From the NCBI GenBank assembly GCA_943788725.1, contig CALSRJ010000001.1, forward strand, positions 556,861 through 620,860: a DNA stretch of 64,000 nucleotides, in the 5' to 3' direction. Shown here piece after piece: positions 1 through 9,002 of the stretch. The notes below the pieces were generated by a model that was given only the letters and a program-made list of their open reading frames with translations, searched no databases and was not told the DNA's origin. The first letter of the stretch is position 1. Each line of letters begins with the position of its first letter. This stretch comes from an uncultured Flavobacteriales bacterium (GTDB taxonomy: Bacteria > Bacteroidota > Bacteroidia > Flavobacteriales_G > Salibacteraceae). The translations under genes were made by a program, and so were the position numbers.

Positions 1-53
1 ATCATCATTCCTCCGATGAGCAATGAAAATAGTACTAGTTTGATCCTTTTCAT
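1..53 (-). CDS. N-terminus of a secreted protein truncated by the window edge (MKRIKLVLFSLLIGGMM...)
   Basis: Reverse complement from 53 reads ATG followed by a signal-peptide-like sequence open to the window edge. Confidence 0.5.
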   Translation of the reverse strand, partial: MKRIKLVLFSLLIGGMM

Positions 54-186
54 GTTGTGCTTTGTATTTTACAAGGGCTAAATGTAAAAAGAAGCAATGA
101 AGGGACTTGCCTTTCTCCATGCGATATCGCCGAATGGAGCAAATTGCGCGATGAATACAACTTACGTCCGATAGTAGCATACATAA

Positions 187-222
187 AAAGCCCCGACCTC
201 ATAAAGGCCGGGGCTTTTCTTT
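187..222. terminator. Rho-independent terminator hairpin
   Basis: AAAAGCCCCGaccTCATAAAggCCGGGGCTTTTCTTTT: GC-rich stem followed by T-run, just 3' of trxB. Confidence 0.8.
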
Positions 223-236
223 TTACTGTATTTCAA

Positions 237-1181
237 TCAATGGAGGCCTTTCTCCCCTAGGAAGCGCTCAGCGTCCAAAGCTGCCATGCAACCCGTTCCA
301 GCGGCTGTAACCGCTTGGCGATATACTTTATCTCCAGCATCGCCTGAGATGAATACGCCTTCAATGTTAGAGTGAGAGCTGTCTGGCCTGTGCTTCAAGT
401 ATCCTGTATCATCCATGTCGAGCCATCCTTTGAAGATGTCGGTGTTCGGCTTGTGTCCAATGGCCACAAAGAAACCTGTTACATCCAGTACGGTCTCCTC
501 GTTGGTTTGATTGTTGACCACCTTTACACCTTCCACAACTTGATCTCCCAGCACTTCAAGGGTCTCTGTATTCCAAAGCACCTCGATGTTTCCTGCATCG
601 AAAACGCGTTGCTGCATGATCTTGGAGGCGCGCATTTCATCGCGTCGCACGATCATTTTTACGCTCTTACACACTTTAGATAGGTACAAAGCTTCTTCAG
701 CAGCTGTATCTCCAGCGCCTACGATGGCTACGTCCTGACCTCTGTAAAAAAAGCCATCGCACACTGCGCACGCAGATACTCCTCCGCCCAAATCGCGGAT
801 GCGCAACTCGCTTTCCAAGCCCAGCCATTTTGCCGTGGCACCGGTAGAGATGATGATGGAATGAGCTTGAAGCTCTTCCTTTTCATCCACCCACACTTTA
901 TGTACAGGACCACTGAAATCCACCTTGGTCACATAACCGGTGCGGATATCGGTTTCGAACCGCTCTGCTTGCGCGCGGAAGTCCATCATCATTTGTGGTC
1001 CGTTTACTCCCTCAGGGTATCCAGGGTAGTTCTCAACGTCAGTAGTGTCCATCAATTGACCTCCAGGCTGCATGCCTTCAATCATGATGGGTTTCAATTC
1101 TGCTCTTGCTGCATAGATCGCTGCGGTGTATCCAGCAGGACCAGAACCGATGATCAAACACTTGTGAATTTTATCGCTCAT
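237..1181 (-). CDS. trxB: Thioredoxin-disulfide reductase
   Basis: GSGPAGYTAAIYAARAEL nucleotide-binding motif, CAVCDGFF redox motif, SGDAGDKVYRQAVTAAGTGCMAALDAE C-terminus. TACCTTTG promoter motif at 1203-1210. Confidence 0.95.
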   Translation of the reverse strand: MSDKIHKCLIIGSGPAGYTAAIYAARAELKPIMIEGMQPGGQLMDTTDVENYPGYPEGVNGPQMMMDFRAQAERFETDIRTGYVTKVDFSGPVHKVWVDEKEELQAHSIIISTGATAKWLGLESELRIRDLGGGVSACAVCDGFFYRGQDVAIVGAGDTAAEEALYLSKVCKSVKMIVRRDEMRASKIMQQRVFDAGNIEVLWNTETLEVLGDQVVEGVKVVNNQTNEETVLDVTGFFVAIGHKPNTDIFKGWLDMDDTGYLKHRPDSSHSNIEGVFISGDAGDKVYRQAVTAAGTGCMAALDAERFLGEKGLH

Positions 1182-1271
1182 TTCATTTCGTTTTTAACGG
1201 GCCAAAGGTAGTCTTTGCCTCCATTTTCTAGGGTTCGATTTGCTCAATAGGACGATAGAGAATAGCTATGC

Positions 1272-2528
1272 TTACAAATGGGATGAAGCATGCTGGGGAT
1301 CAACGGTACTCCGACTCAGCATGAAACTTGCCAAGAGGCCAATAATGGCAAAAGCCGAGATCATAGCGAATACATAATGATGTCCTTTGGCTCCAGGATA
1401 GTGGTCTAGTAGAAAGCCCATGGTGGGACTGATAAAGATGTCTGGTGTGTAGCCCAACAAAGACATGATTCCAACTGCCGTCCCAGTAGCTCGGATGGAA
1501 ACCTCGGACACATCCATCACGGCAAAGTAGATACCGCGCAGTCCGTAGATGCCCATTACGGTAAAGACCATGGTTGCAAGCACATAAATTGCCGACTCGT
1601 CTAACCAGCCCGTTGCTATCAAGCCACCACCAACGACCATGCAGATAAAGCACACTGCGATAGTGCGGATGCCTCCGAACCGATCTGCCAGAAACCCAGC
1701 CAAAAGCGCAAATACAGGTCGTAACCAAAGTGCCGATGTACCAACCCCCGCGGCATCCACTTCACTGAATCCAAGTACTTCATTGGCGTACAGCGAAAAA
1801 TCATCGGTCATTTTATAGCCGACGTAGGCGCAAACGATGATGGCACCCTGTAACCATATGGTAGGATTTCGAAGTAATTCCAATACTTCAGCAGGTGCGA
1901 TTTTGTGCGCTTGCGCTGCCCTGGCACCGAGGTTTTTGGGCATCCAAAAGAACACAGCCACTCCAATGAGTATCACCAGTACGGAAGAGAAGAAGATCAC
2001 TTCATGGATCGGTACGTTGTCTCCTGCTGTGAATTGGGACGTGAGCGCAGAAAAAGCCAACAATGCCAGCGACCCGATTACCGCCGAGGTCAGTCCCCTG
2101 CCGCTCTCTAAAAAACCGAAGGCCCGACCTTGAAAGCCTGTTCCTCCCCACTCGCGCGTAGCCCTGATCATGGCCGCCCATAGCAGGAAGATCGTAGAAA
2201 ACCCCCAAAAGGCGTATAGTGCGATCAGTACGACAAAGCCTGGGTCCACTGCCAATATAAATCCTCCCAAACCCGTGAGGCCGAGGGATAAGCCGATCAG
2301 TGTCCGAGCGGGAAAACGATCCGCCAGTGGGCCTCCGAAGAAATAGGAAGCGAAGGCCACGACTCCATAGGCCGAAAAGGCTGTACCTAACTCGAGGTTG
2401 GTCATGTCAAATGCCGATAGCAATGTTGGGCGAAAGACCCGGGGCAAAACGAAGGGCAGGAAGAAGACCGACTCCCCAGCGAGGATCAGAAGAAGGAGGG
2501 TGAATGGATTGCGCGGTCTGCTTTGCAT
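1272..2528 (-). CDS. MFS transporter
   Basis: About 12 hydrophobic segments and MFS-like loops (GGPLADRFPARTLIG). ORF is open to 2576; Met at 2528 (MQSRPRNPF) is the more likely start. Confidence 0.8.
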   Translation of the reverse strand: MQSRPRNPFTLLLLILAGESVFFLPFVLPRVFRPTLLSAFDMTNLELGTAFSAYGVVAFASYFFGGPLADRFPARTLIGLSLGLTGLGGFILAVDPGFVVLIALYAFWGFSTIFLLWAAMIRATREWGGTGFQGRAFGFLESGRGLTSAVIGSLALLAFSALTSQFTAGDNVPIHEVIFFSSVLVILIGVAVFFWMPKNLGARAAQAHKIAPAEVLELLRNPTIWLQGAIIVCAYVGYKMTDDFSLYANEVLGFSEVDAAGVGTSALWLRPVFALLAGFLADRFGGIRTIAVCFICMVVGGGLIATGWLDESAIYVLATMVFTVMGIYGLRGIYFAVMDVSEVSIRATGTAVGIMSLLGYTPDIFISPTMGFLLDHYPGAKGHHYVFAMISAFAIIGLLASFMLSRSTVDPQHASSHL

Positions 2529-2645
2529 GGTCAACAAAGATGAAAATCCTTTGGTGGGATGTGGGAAGAACCCCAAAGCAATTCATGCATAAAGAATGGT
2601 CATTGCCATAGCTTTCTTAATATTGTTAGAGACAACCTTACCACT

Positions 2646-3347
2646 ATGAAGTTCTTTTCTACCCTACTTTCCATCATCCTCGTCTCGGTTCTCCTGAGTT
2701 CTTGTTCTTCTAGCAACGATGTGGCGTCCAATGGCATTTTGGTAAAGCGCAAGCACAGGACGGGCCTTCACCTGAACATCCGACACAAGGAGCATCAGCA
2801 GGAGGCAAAGTTGGCAGACGCCAGTGCCACGATTCGTTTGAAAGAACGATTGTTTTCCCTAGCCCCCAGCGAGGCGGAATCGGTTAAGGCGCTGCCATCC
2901 GAGAACGCTGAGCGCACACTAAGAACTACAACACGAGCAGAAGTCAGTCAGGAGACACCCCAGCATTCCGCAAGGACCCATATCCAATTATCAGAAGGCA
3001 TGGAGGCCATGGAAGACGCCCAGCCTCAAGAAGCCGAGGGGAAGAAATTCAACAAAGCTTCCAAGACGCAAAAGCGTGGCAGGTTGGCACTGTTCTTCGC
3101 AATTCTGCAAGGTGTATGTTGGCTGATCAATTTATCCTCATTCGTCCTCACGCTAACACCGACCATTTTGATTGTCAATTTGCTCTTTTTCATCCTCTTC
3201 TTCGCGCTGGCCCTTGCCCTTGGTTGGAAGATTAAGAAACGCAACGACGCCGCCAAGTGGGCCGTTATTTTAGCCTTTGGCTATTTGGTCCTCAACATCG
3301 CCGTATCGGTTGTCGGCACCATCATCGGAGTAGTCGCTCTGATCTAG
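2646..3347 (+). CDS. Putative lipoprotein with C-terminal membrane segments, uncharacterised
   Basis: MKFFSTLLSIILVSVLLSSCSS lipobox signal and two C-terminal TM segments; start chosen inside ORF 2559-3347. Confidence 0.7.
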   Translation: MKFFSTLLSIILVSVLLSSCSSSNDVASNGILVKRKHRTGLHLNIRHKEHQQEAKLADASATIRLKERLFSLAPSEAESVKALPSENAERTLRTTTRAEVSQETPQHSARTHIQLSEGMEAMEDAQPQEAEGKKFNKASKTQKRGRLALFFAILQGVCWLINLSSFVLTLTPTILIVNLLFFILFFALALALGWKIKKRNDAAKWAVILAFGYLVLNIAVSVVGTIIGVVALI

Positions 3348-3423
3348 CCAATCACCTTTCATAAGAAGCTCAACAAACCCTTCTTCCATTTCAGAATGGA
3401 ATGCAATATTTGCACTCCCTAAT

Positions 3424-3497
3424 CGGGATGTAGCTCAGTTGGTAGAGTGCTCGTCTGGGGGGCGAGAGGCCGCAGGTTCAAGTCCTGTCATCCCGAC
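3424..3497 (+). tRNA. tRNA-Pro (anticodon GGG)
   Basis: Acceptor stem CGGGATG/CATCCCG; D-arm TAGCTCAGTTGGTAGAG; anticodon stem CTCGT/GCGAG with loop CTGGGGG; T-arm GCAGGTTCAAGTCCTGT. Confidence 0.95.
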
Positions 3498-3507
3498 ATA
3501 AGTATAG

Positions 3508-3540
3508 AAAGGCTTTCAGGCAACTGAGAGCCTTTGTTGT
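3508..3540 (+). terminator. Terminator of tRNA-Pro
   Basis: AAAGGCTtTCAG-GCAA-CTGAgAGCCTTTgTTGTTT hairpin directly after the tRNA. Confidence 0.7.
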
Positions 3541-3565
3541 TTCTTGTTGGTTGAAACATAGTAGA

Positions 3566-3779
3566 CCCCCCCGCTGCCGCGCGATTGCACAGCGTCGCGG
3601 AATGAACCATGATCAAGACCAATAGCCGATCGACTGCCGAGATTTGGTAAATGAGCCGAGATGTAAGTTCCACAACATGGAGAGCATGAAGGGTATATCG
3701 AATGATCTACTTGCCACCACGCGACAGAGTAGCTGCGCTGAGCTCCTTTCAGTCCGTTCGCGCGGCAGCGAGGGGGGCG
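3566..3779. repeat. Non-coding segment bounded by an imperfect inverted repeat (MITE-like)
   Basis: Left CCCCCCCGCTGCCGCGCGA (3566-3584) matches the reverse complement of TCGCGCGGCAGCGAGGGGGGCG (3758-3779) with one indel. Confidence 0.45.
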
Positions 3780-3814
3780 TAAAAATCAATCGTACGTTTC
3801 TATACTCATGGGCT

Positions 3815-4438
3815 CTATCTGTCCTGCATGCCCTTTCCTGACATGATCTTTGGAATGCACTTGTCAATCCGTGAAAATCGGGTTGCGGCTTGCTTTGCTT
3901 GTGAGAAATGTAGCAGGTATCCTCGTTGTCTTCCAGGAGTCAATGCTTGAAAGGCAGCTTTGAGAGCAGGATGTTCATCCATGACTTGCCGGAATTCCTC
4001 TGGGACATCAAATTCTCCCGCTTTTTTAAACTCCACCTTAGCTCCGGCTCTTTCAAGCTGGATGGCTTCATCTATGTAGGCCTTCAATATGGCCTCTAGT
4101 TCAACTACGGTTAGCACATCTGTGAAGCGAAACATGCGCACGGCTTGGGAGTTTTCACCTGCGCTGTGCAAGAGTTTCATTTCATCCTTGAGCAGACTTC
4201 CCTTGAAAAAACTGAGGATACAATTGGCTTTGAAGGCACCGATCATGAGCACATTCTTTCCCCGATGCGTATACGTCGGAAAGCCCCACTTCACTTCTTC
4301 ATGCAGGCCACGGTCTAGAACGATCCTCCTCAATTCCTTCATTGCAGAGGTCCATTGCAAAGCCTTGCATTCTGGTGTACCTCCTAAGGAGCACCTACCA
4401 CAGCCGTCCAGAAAAAAAGCGTCCACTTTAGGATTCAT
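3815..4438 (-). CDS. YdeI/OmpD-associated (DUF1801-like) family protein
   Basis: Family-like features: EVKWGFPTYTHRGKNVLMIGAFKANCILSFFKGSLLKD and LTPGRQRGYLLHFSQAKQAATRFSRIDKCIPKIMSGKG. Confidence 0.8.
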   Translation of the reverse strand: MNPKVDAFFLDGCGRCSLGGTPECKALQWTSAMKELRRIVLDRGLHEEVKWGFPTYTHRGKNVLMIGAFKANCILSFFKGSLLKDEMKLLHSAGENSQAVRMFRFTDVLTVVELEAILKAYIDEAIQLERAGAKVEFKKAGEFDVPEEFRQVMDEHPALKAAFQALTPGRQRGYLLHFSQAKQAATRFSRIDKCIPKIMSGKGMQDR

Positions 4439-4556
4439 ATTCGATGCTTAAGCAAATGGAGCTTGCAATGTATTGACAATGTGAAAACACAAGGCGAATT
4501 CAAAGCTCGAAATTTGTTGTGGGAATCCTTCACTCGCTTTTGATATCTTGCCCCGC

Positions 4557-5768
4557 ATGTCAAACAGCACCCCATCCACGACCAACGCAACGTTTCGATC
4601 GGCCTTCATTTTGCTGATCATGTTGTTCTTTATGTGGGGGTTCATCACGTCCTTGAACGACATCCTAATACCACACTTGAAAGCGGTCTTTGATCTGAAC
4701 TACACCCAAGCGATGCTGGTGCAGTTTTGCTTCTTCGGGTCGTACTTCATCATGTCTATTCCCGCCGGACGCATCATTGAAAAAGTAGGCTACTCGAAAG
4801 GAATCGTGATCGGACTGGTGGTCATGGGGCTCGGCTGCCTCCTCTTCTACCCTGCTTCTATTATTGTCTACTACCCGCTGTTTCTATTCGCGCTGTTCGT
4901 CATGGCTTCAGGTATCACCATGCTGCAAGTAGCAGCGAATCCATTTGTGGCGGCGGTTGGACCTCCAGAAACAGCTTCGAGCCGACTTAATCTTTCTCAA
5001 GGCTTCAATTCACTGGCGCATACCATCGCACCCGCCCTTGGTACCTTCTTGATCCTGACCGACAAATCGGAAGACCTGGCCCTTCGAGCCCAAGCGGTGC
5101 AACTTCCGTACATAGGACTAGCCATTGCCTTGCTCTTGATTGCTGGCCTGTTTGCATGGGTCAAACTCCCCACCATTCAACATTCAGCCAGCAACGACGT
5201 CTCTGCGAACAACACCATTTGGCAACACCGCAACTTGACCTTCGGGGTCTTGGCCATCTTCCTCTACGTGGGTATCGAAGTCTCCATCGGTGGGTTTCTC
5301 GTCAACTTCTTCGGGGAATCACACATCGCAGGAATGCCTGAAGAAATTGCCGGCAATTATGTGTCTTACTATTGGGGGGGCGCCATGGTAGGACGTTTCA
5401 TTGGATCGGCCCTTTTACAACGCATGCGTACCGAACGCTTGTTGGCCATCAGCAGCATCGGGGCCCTGTCGCTCGTTGGCATCACACTTTTCACGTCCGG
5501 GTACATTGCCATGGGAGCGATCCTCTTGGTGGGTCTCTTCAACTCTGTGATGTTTCCAAACATCTTCACCCTCGCCATCAAGGGCTTGGGCAAATTCACT
5601 AGCAGGGGATCCGGATTGCTTGTTATGGCCATCGTCGGTGGAGCCATTATCCCCGTCGTTCAAGGTCTGCTCGCAGATCAATTCGGTGTACAAGCCTCGT
5701 TTGCCATCGGCTTGATGTGCTATGGCTATGTCTTATTCTACGCCCTCAAGGGTTATAAGGCGCAGTAA
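4557..5768 (+). CDS. FHS-family sugar:H+ symporter, L-fucose permease-like
   Basis: LFFMWGFITSLNDILIPHLKAVFDLNYTQAMLVQFCFFGSYFIMSIPAGRIIEKVGYSKGIV and NSVMFPNIFTLAIKGLGKFTSRGSGLLVMAIVGGAIIP, typical of FucP. Confidence 0.9.
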   Translation: MSNSTPSTTNATFRSAFILLIMLFFMWGFITSLNDILIPHLKAVFDLNYTQAMLVQFCFFGSYFIMSIPAGRIIEKVGYSKGIVIGLVVMGLGCLLFYPASIIVYYPLFLFALFVMASGITMLQVAANPFVAAVGPPETASSRLNLSQGFNSLAHTIAPALGTFLILTDKSEDLALRAQAVQLPYIGLAIALLLIAGLFAWVKLPTIQHSASNDVSANNTIWQHRNLTFGVLAIFLYVGIEVSIGGFLVNFFGESHIAGMPEEIAGNYVSYYWGGAMVGRFIGSALLQRMRTERLLAISSIGALSLVGITLFTSGYIAMGAILLVGLFNSVMFPNIFTLAIKGLGKFTSRGSGLLVMAIVGGAIIPVVQGLLADQFGVQASFAIGLMCYGYVLFYALKGYKAQ

Positions 5769-8502
5769 AGTGGTAGCTACCCGAACCCACGCGCAACACG
5801 GTGCTTCCTGAGCGTTTTTCTAAAACTTCTACGCCTTCTGCTTCTAAAATGGGAAGCACTCCCTCTCTCAGCACCCCCAGGTCCTCAGAAGGCAGATATA
5901 CTTGCGCAACGGTATTCGGCGGAATCACGACATCCAATGCAAAGTGCTCGTCTGCAATCTTCCAAGAAGAACGTATCTCGCCGCGAATGGAACGGTAGCT
6001 CGCCTTTGCCTCCGTCAATCCCCCACCCGGCCTTGGATGGATCTGAAACCGCTTATACCCTGTCGAGGTAGGTGCAATTCCAGCAATTGTAGAGTACATC
6101 CATTCTCCAATCGACCCATAGGCATAATGATTGAGCGAATTGGTGCTGTCTTCGTGGAAGCCGTCCGCTTCCGTAAAGCTGTCCCAACGCTCCCACACCG
6201 TAGTAGCCCCTTGGTCTATCTGGTAGCCCCAAGATGGGAAGGTGTCATTGAGCAGCAAGGTATACGCCAAGTCAAGGCGCCCGATATCCGTTAAGGTCGG
6301 TAGCAACAAGCTCGTTCCTAAGATGCCGGTAGAAAGCCGCTGATCACGATGCTCAAATGCGCCGAGCAGATTACCCTCTACTTCGGCTTTAATGAATGCA
6401 GGTGCCAGGTCAAACGCCAAGGCCATGAGGTAGGCGGTCTGCGTTCGCCCGGTGATATGTCCTTCGTGGTCAATGAAACTCTTCTTGAACGCGAGCGTGA
6501 TGCTGTCTGACAACTGGCTGTAATGTGCCACATCTTCCCCGTGCCCCAACAATGAAGATATCTCGGTCATCAAGTCTGAACTCCTTTTGAAATAGGCCGT
6601 CGCGATCACATCAATCGGGGTTTCACTGTCTACGTTTTGCCAATCGCCGTAGCTGTCCAGCATGCTCACGTAGTCCACGCTGTGTGCCTCAAGATAATCC
6701 ATCCAACGGCGCATGTTGGGGTACATAGAAGCGAGGATGGTGGTATCGTCGTAGACTTGGTAAAGGTTCCAAGGACAGATGATGCCCGCATCACCCCATC
6801 CTGCAGCTACACGCCAAAACACCCGAGGCGCTGTGCTGGGAAAGCGACCGTCGTCGTATTGACCATCGGCAACATCCACCATCCACTTCTTAAAGAAGGG
6901 GGCAATGTCCATGTTGTAACTCGCAGTAGGCATGAAGAGCTGTGCATCTCCAGTCCACCCCATGCGTTCATCGCGCTGCGGGCAATCGGTGGGTACGTCG
7001 AAGTAATTAGAACGTTGGCTCCAAACGATGTTTTGGTGGATGCGGTTGATGCGTTCGTTTGAACAGGAAAAAGTTCCCGTTTCCCGTAAATCGGAATGCA
7101 ATACTATTCCCGTGATCTTATCCTTTGTGAGCTCACCTGGGTAACCCGTTACTTCAATGTATTGATAGCCGTGGTAGGTAAAGCGAGGCTCCCACGTTTC
7201 TTCCTCTTCGCCAGACAGTACATAGGTATCCGTAGCCCTGGCCGTTCTAAGGTTTCGCGTGTGAATGGAACTGTCTGCGTTGAGTTTTTCCGCGAATCGC
7301 ATGGTGACCGAATCCCCCACTTGACCACTCACCTTCAGGCGCGCCCAACCCGCAAAGTTTTGTCCCATGTCAACGATGTAAACACCCTGCTTCTGTTCAA
7401 AGATGGCTACGGGGGTGATCTCCCCAGTTTTCCGCACGGGAATGCCTGGATAGGCCTCTACGATCAAGTCGATTGAATCTGAGACGTCTACGGGCAGCCA
7501 ATCGGCATCTGCATGACCGTTTTGATTCCATCCTTCCATCCTCAATCGGGCGTCATAGGTTTCACCTCCTTGCATATCCGCTTCCCGAATTGGTCCAAAT
7601 TGCGCCTTCCACTCCTCATCCGTCACTACCCGTGCCGTTTCACCCCCAACCATGCCCACGCTCAATTGAGCCATCAACCGGGGGCTATCACCGTAATAGT
7701 GCTGCCCCACATCCGCCACGTTTCCGGCATACCACCCATCCGCGAGAATAAAGGCCATGGTATTGACGCCCTCCTGCAATAGGTCCGTTACATCATAGCT
7801 GTTGTAATAAACACGCTTGCGGTATTCGGTCCAGCCCGGAGTGAAGTAATCTTCCCCCACGCGTTGACCGTTGATGTACAACTCATAATTCCCAAGAGCT
7901 GAGGCATGCACCTTCGCATCGGTGATCGGTCCGTCTAGGCTAAATTCTTTACGGAAGTAAGGGGCAGGTAGCGGTTGGTAGACCTTGTTCTTCTTGTTCT
8001 TCCAATCGTTTCCCCACGGCTTTACGGGGTAGGACGGATCGTTCTTAGCCGCATCCAATCCGATCCACTTGGCCTTCCATTCGGCGGCGTCTAGTAAACC
8101 CATCGACCAATGTGCTACTGGACTCCACTCCGATGCCCTGCCCTTTTCATCCCAGGTCATGACTTTCCAGTAGCAGGTAGACTGGCTGGTCAGAGCTGCA
8201 CCTCGATACGCGACGTTCGCCGTGCGGTCAGATGGAACCACGCCCGAATCCCACAAATCACCTGCTTCCTGGTCAAGTTGCTCTTTACTGCTCGCTACAA
8301 GGATGCGATAGGCCGTTTGCATCCGAGCCCTCCCTTGGCCTTCCACAATCCACGTCAACCGAGGTTGAGCTGCGTCTATCGCAAGAGGATTCTCTAAGTA
8401 CTCACAGCGTAGTTCTGACGGATGCAGGTCAGAAATTTCATCTTGACACGCCGTTAAGAACAGCAACAGCGCCATGGTGATATGGACGCCACTGATTCTC
8501 AT
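5746..8502 (-). CDS. Alpha-L-rhamnosidase, GH78-like, lipoprotein
   Basis: MRISGVHITMALLLFLTACQ lipobox; WKAKWIG; FDVPTDCPQRDERMGWTGDAQLFMPTASYNMDIAPFFKKW; SFTEADGFHEDSTNSLNHYAYGSIGEWMY. Start set at 8502 rather than ORF start 8670. Confidence 0.93.
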   Translation of the reverse strand: MRISGVHITMALLLFLTACQDEISDLHPSELRCEYLENPLAIDAAQPRLTWIVEGQGRARMQTAYRILVASSKEQLDQEAGDLWDSGVVPSDRTANVAYRGAALTSQSTCYWKVMTWDEKGRASEWSPVAHWSMGLLDAAEWKAKWIGLDAAKNDPSYPVKPWGNDWKNKKNKVYQPLPAPYFRKEFSLDGPITDAKVHASALGNYELYINGQRVGEDYFTPGWTEYRKRVYYNSYDVTDLLQEGVNTMAFILADGWYAGNVADVGQHYYGDSPRLMAQLSVGMVGGETARVVTDEEWKAQFGPIREADMQGGETYDARLRMEGWNQNGHADADWLPVDVSDSIDLIVEAYPGIPVRKTGEITPVAIFEQKQGVYIVDMGQNFAGWARLKVSGQVGDSVTMRFAEKLNADSSIHTRNLRTARATDTYVLSGEEEETWEPRFTYHGYQYIEVTGYPGELTKDKITGIVLHSDLRETGTFSCSNERINRIHQNIVWSQRSNYFDVPTDCPQRDERMGWTGDAQLFMPTASYNMDIAPFFKKWMVDVADGQYDDGRFPSTAPRVFWRVAAGWGDAGIICPWNLYQVYDDTTILASMYPNMRRWMDYLEAHSVDYVSMLDSYGDWQNVDSETPIDVIATAYFKRSSDLMTEISSLLGHGEDVAHYSQLSDSITLAFKKSFIDHEGHITGRTQTAYLMALAFDLAPAFIKAEVEGNLLGAFEHRDQRLSTGILGTSLLLPTLTDIGRLDLAYTLLLNDTFPSWGYQIDQGATTVWERWDSFTEADGFHEDSTNSLNHYAYGSIGEWMYSTIAGIAPTSTGYKRFQIHPRPGGGLTEAKASYRSIRGEIRSSWKIADEHFALDVVIPPNTVAQVYLPSEDLGVLREGVLPILEAEGVEVLEKRSGSTVLRVGSGSYHFTAPYNP

Positions 8503-9002
8503 CGCTTGATTTCTTGAAATGTCCCCGATTCCGTGATGTGGTATTCCTTCTCGGTTTTCCTTCCCGTCACGAATACATCGATGGTGACGGTCCATTTGTT
8601 GGGTCCGGCGCGTTCTCCAGTAATCACGCCCCGCTCGATTTTGTGAATGCCTTTGTCCTGACACCGGCAATCTTGCAAGTACACCCCCCCTTGCTGTGCG
8701 ATCTGATCGTCACGAAATTCGAAGCGGTTTACGTCTGATTCCGCCTCAAAGGCAATGATCGTAGGGGCTTCGGAATAGTTTCCTGGGTCGCCCCCGTTGT
8801 TGGTTGAGAACTGAAAGACACGGTAGTCTCCCGGCACCACCTCGTATAGGTTTTGCTTGTTCAATTTTTCCGCGTCGTATTGGATCGAAGCATTTTCCCA
8901 ATACTGAAAATCCTTCTTTTCCTCATTGACCTGCCCGATGGAGGTAAGTACCCAAACCTGCATCAACGCACAGCACAATCCTATGTGAATCTGCACTTTC
9001 AT
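8499..9002 (-). CDS. Secreted protein of unknown function in pectin cluster
   Basis: Signal peptide from 9002 (MKVQIHIGLCCALMQVWVLTSIGQ); overlaps both neighbours by 4 nt, so operonic. Confidence 0.7.
   Translation of the reverse strand: MKVQIHIGLCCALMQVWVLTSIGQVNEEKKDFQYWENASIQYDAEKLNKQNLYEVVPGDYRVFQFSTNNGGDPGNYSEAPTIIAFEAESDVNRFEFRDDQIAQQGGVYLQDCRCQDKGIHKIERGVITGERAGPNKWTVTIDVFVTGRKTEKEYHITESGTFQEIKR

Noticed and set aside
5901-8480. Several 60-141 aa plus-strand ORFs within the GH78 gene
   Set aside because: Out-of-frame antisense translations of a well-supported enzyme gene.
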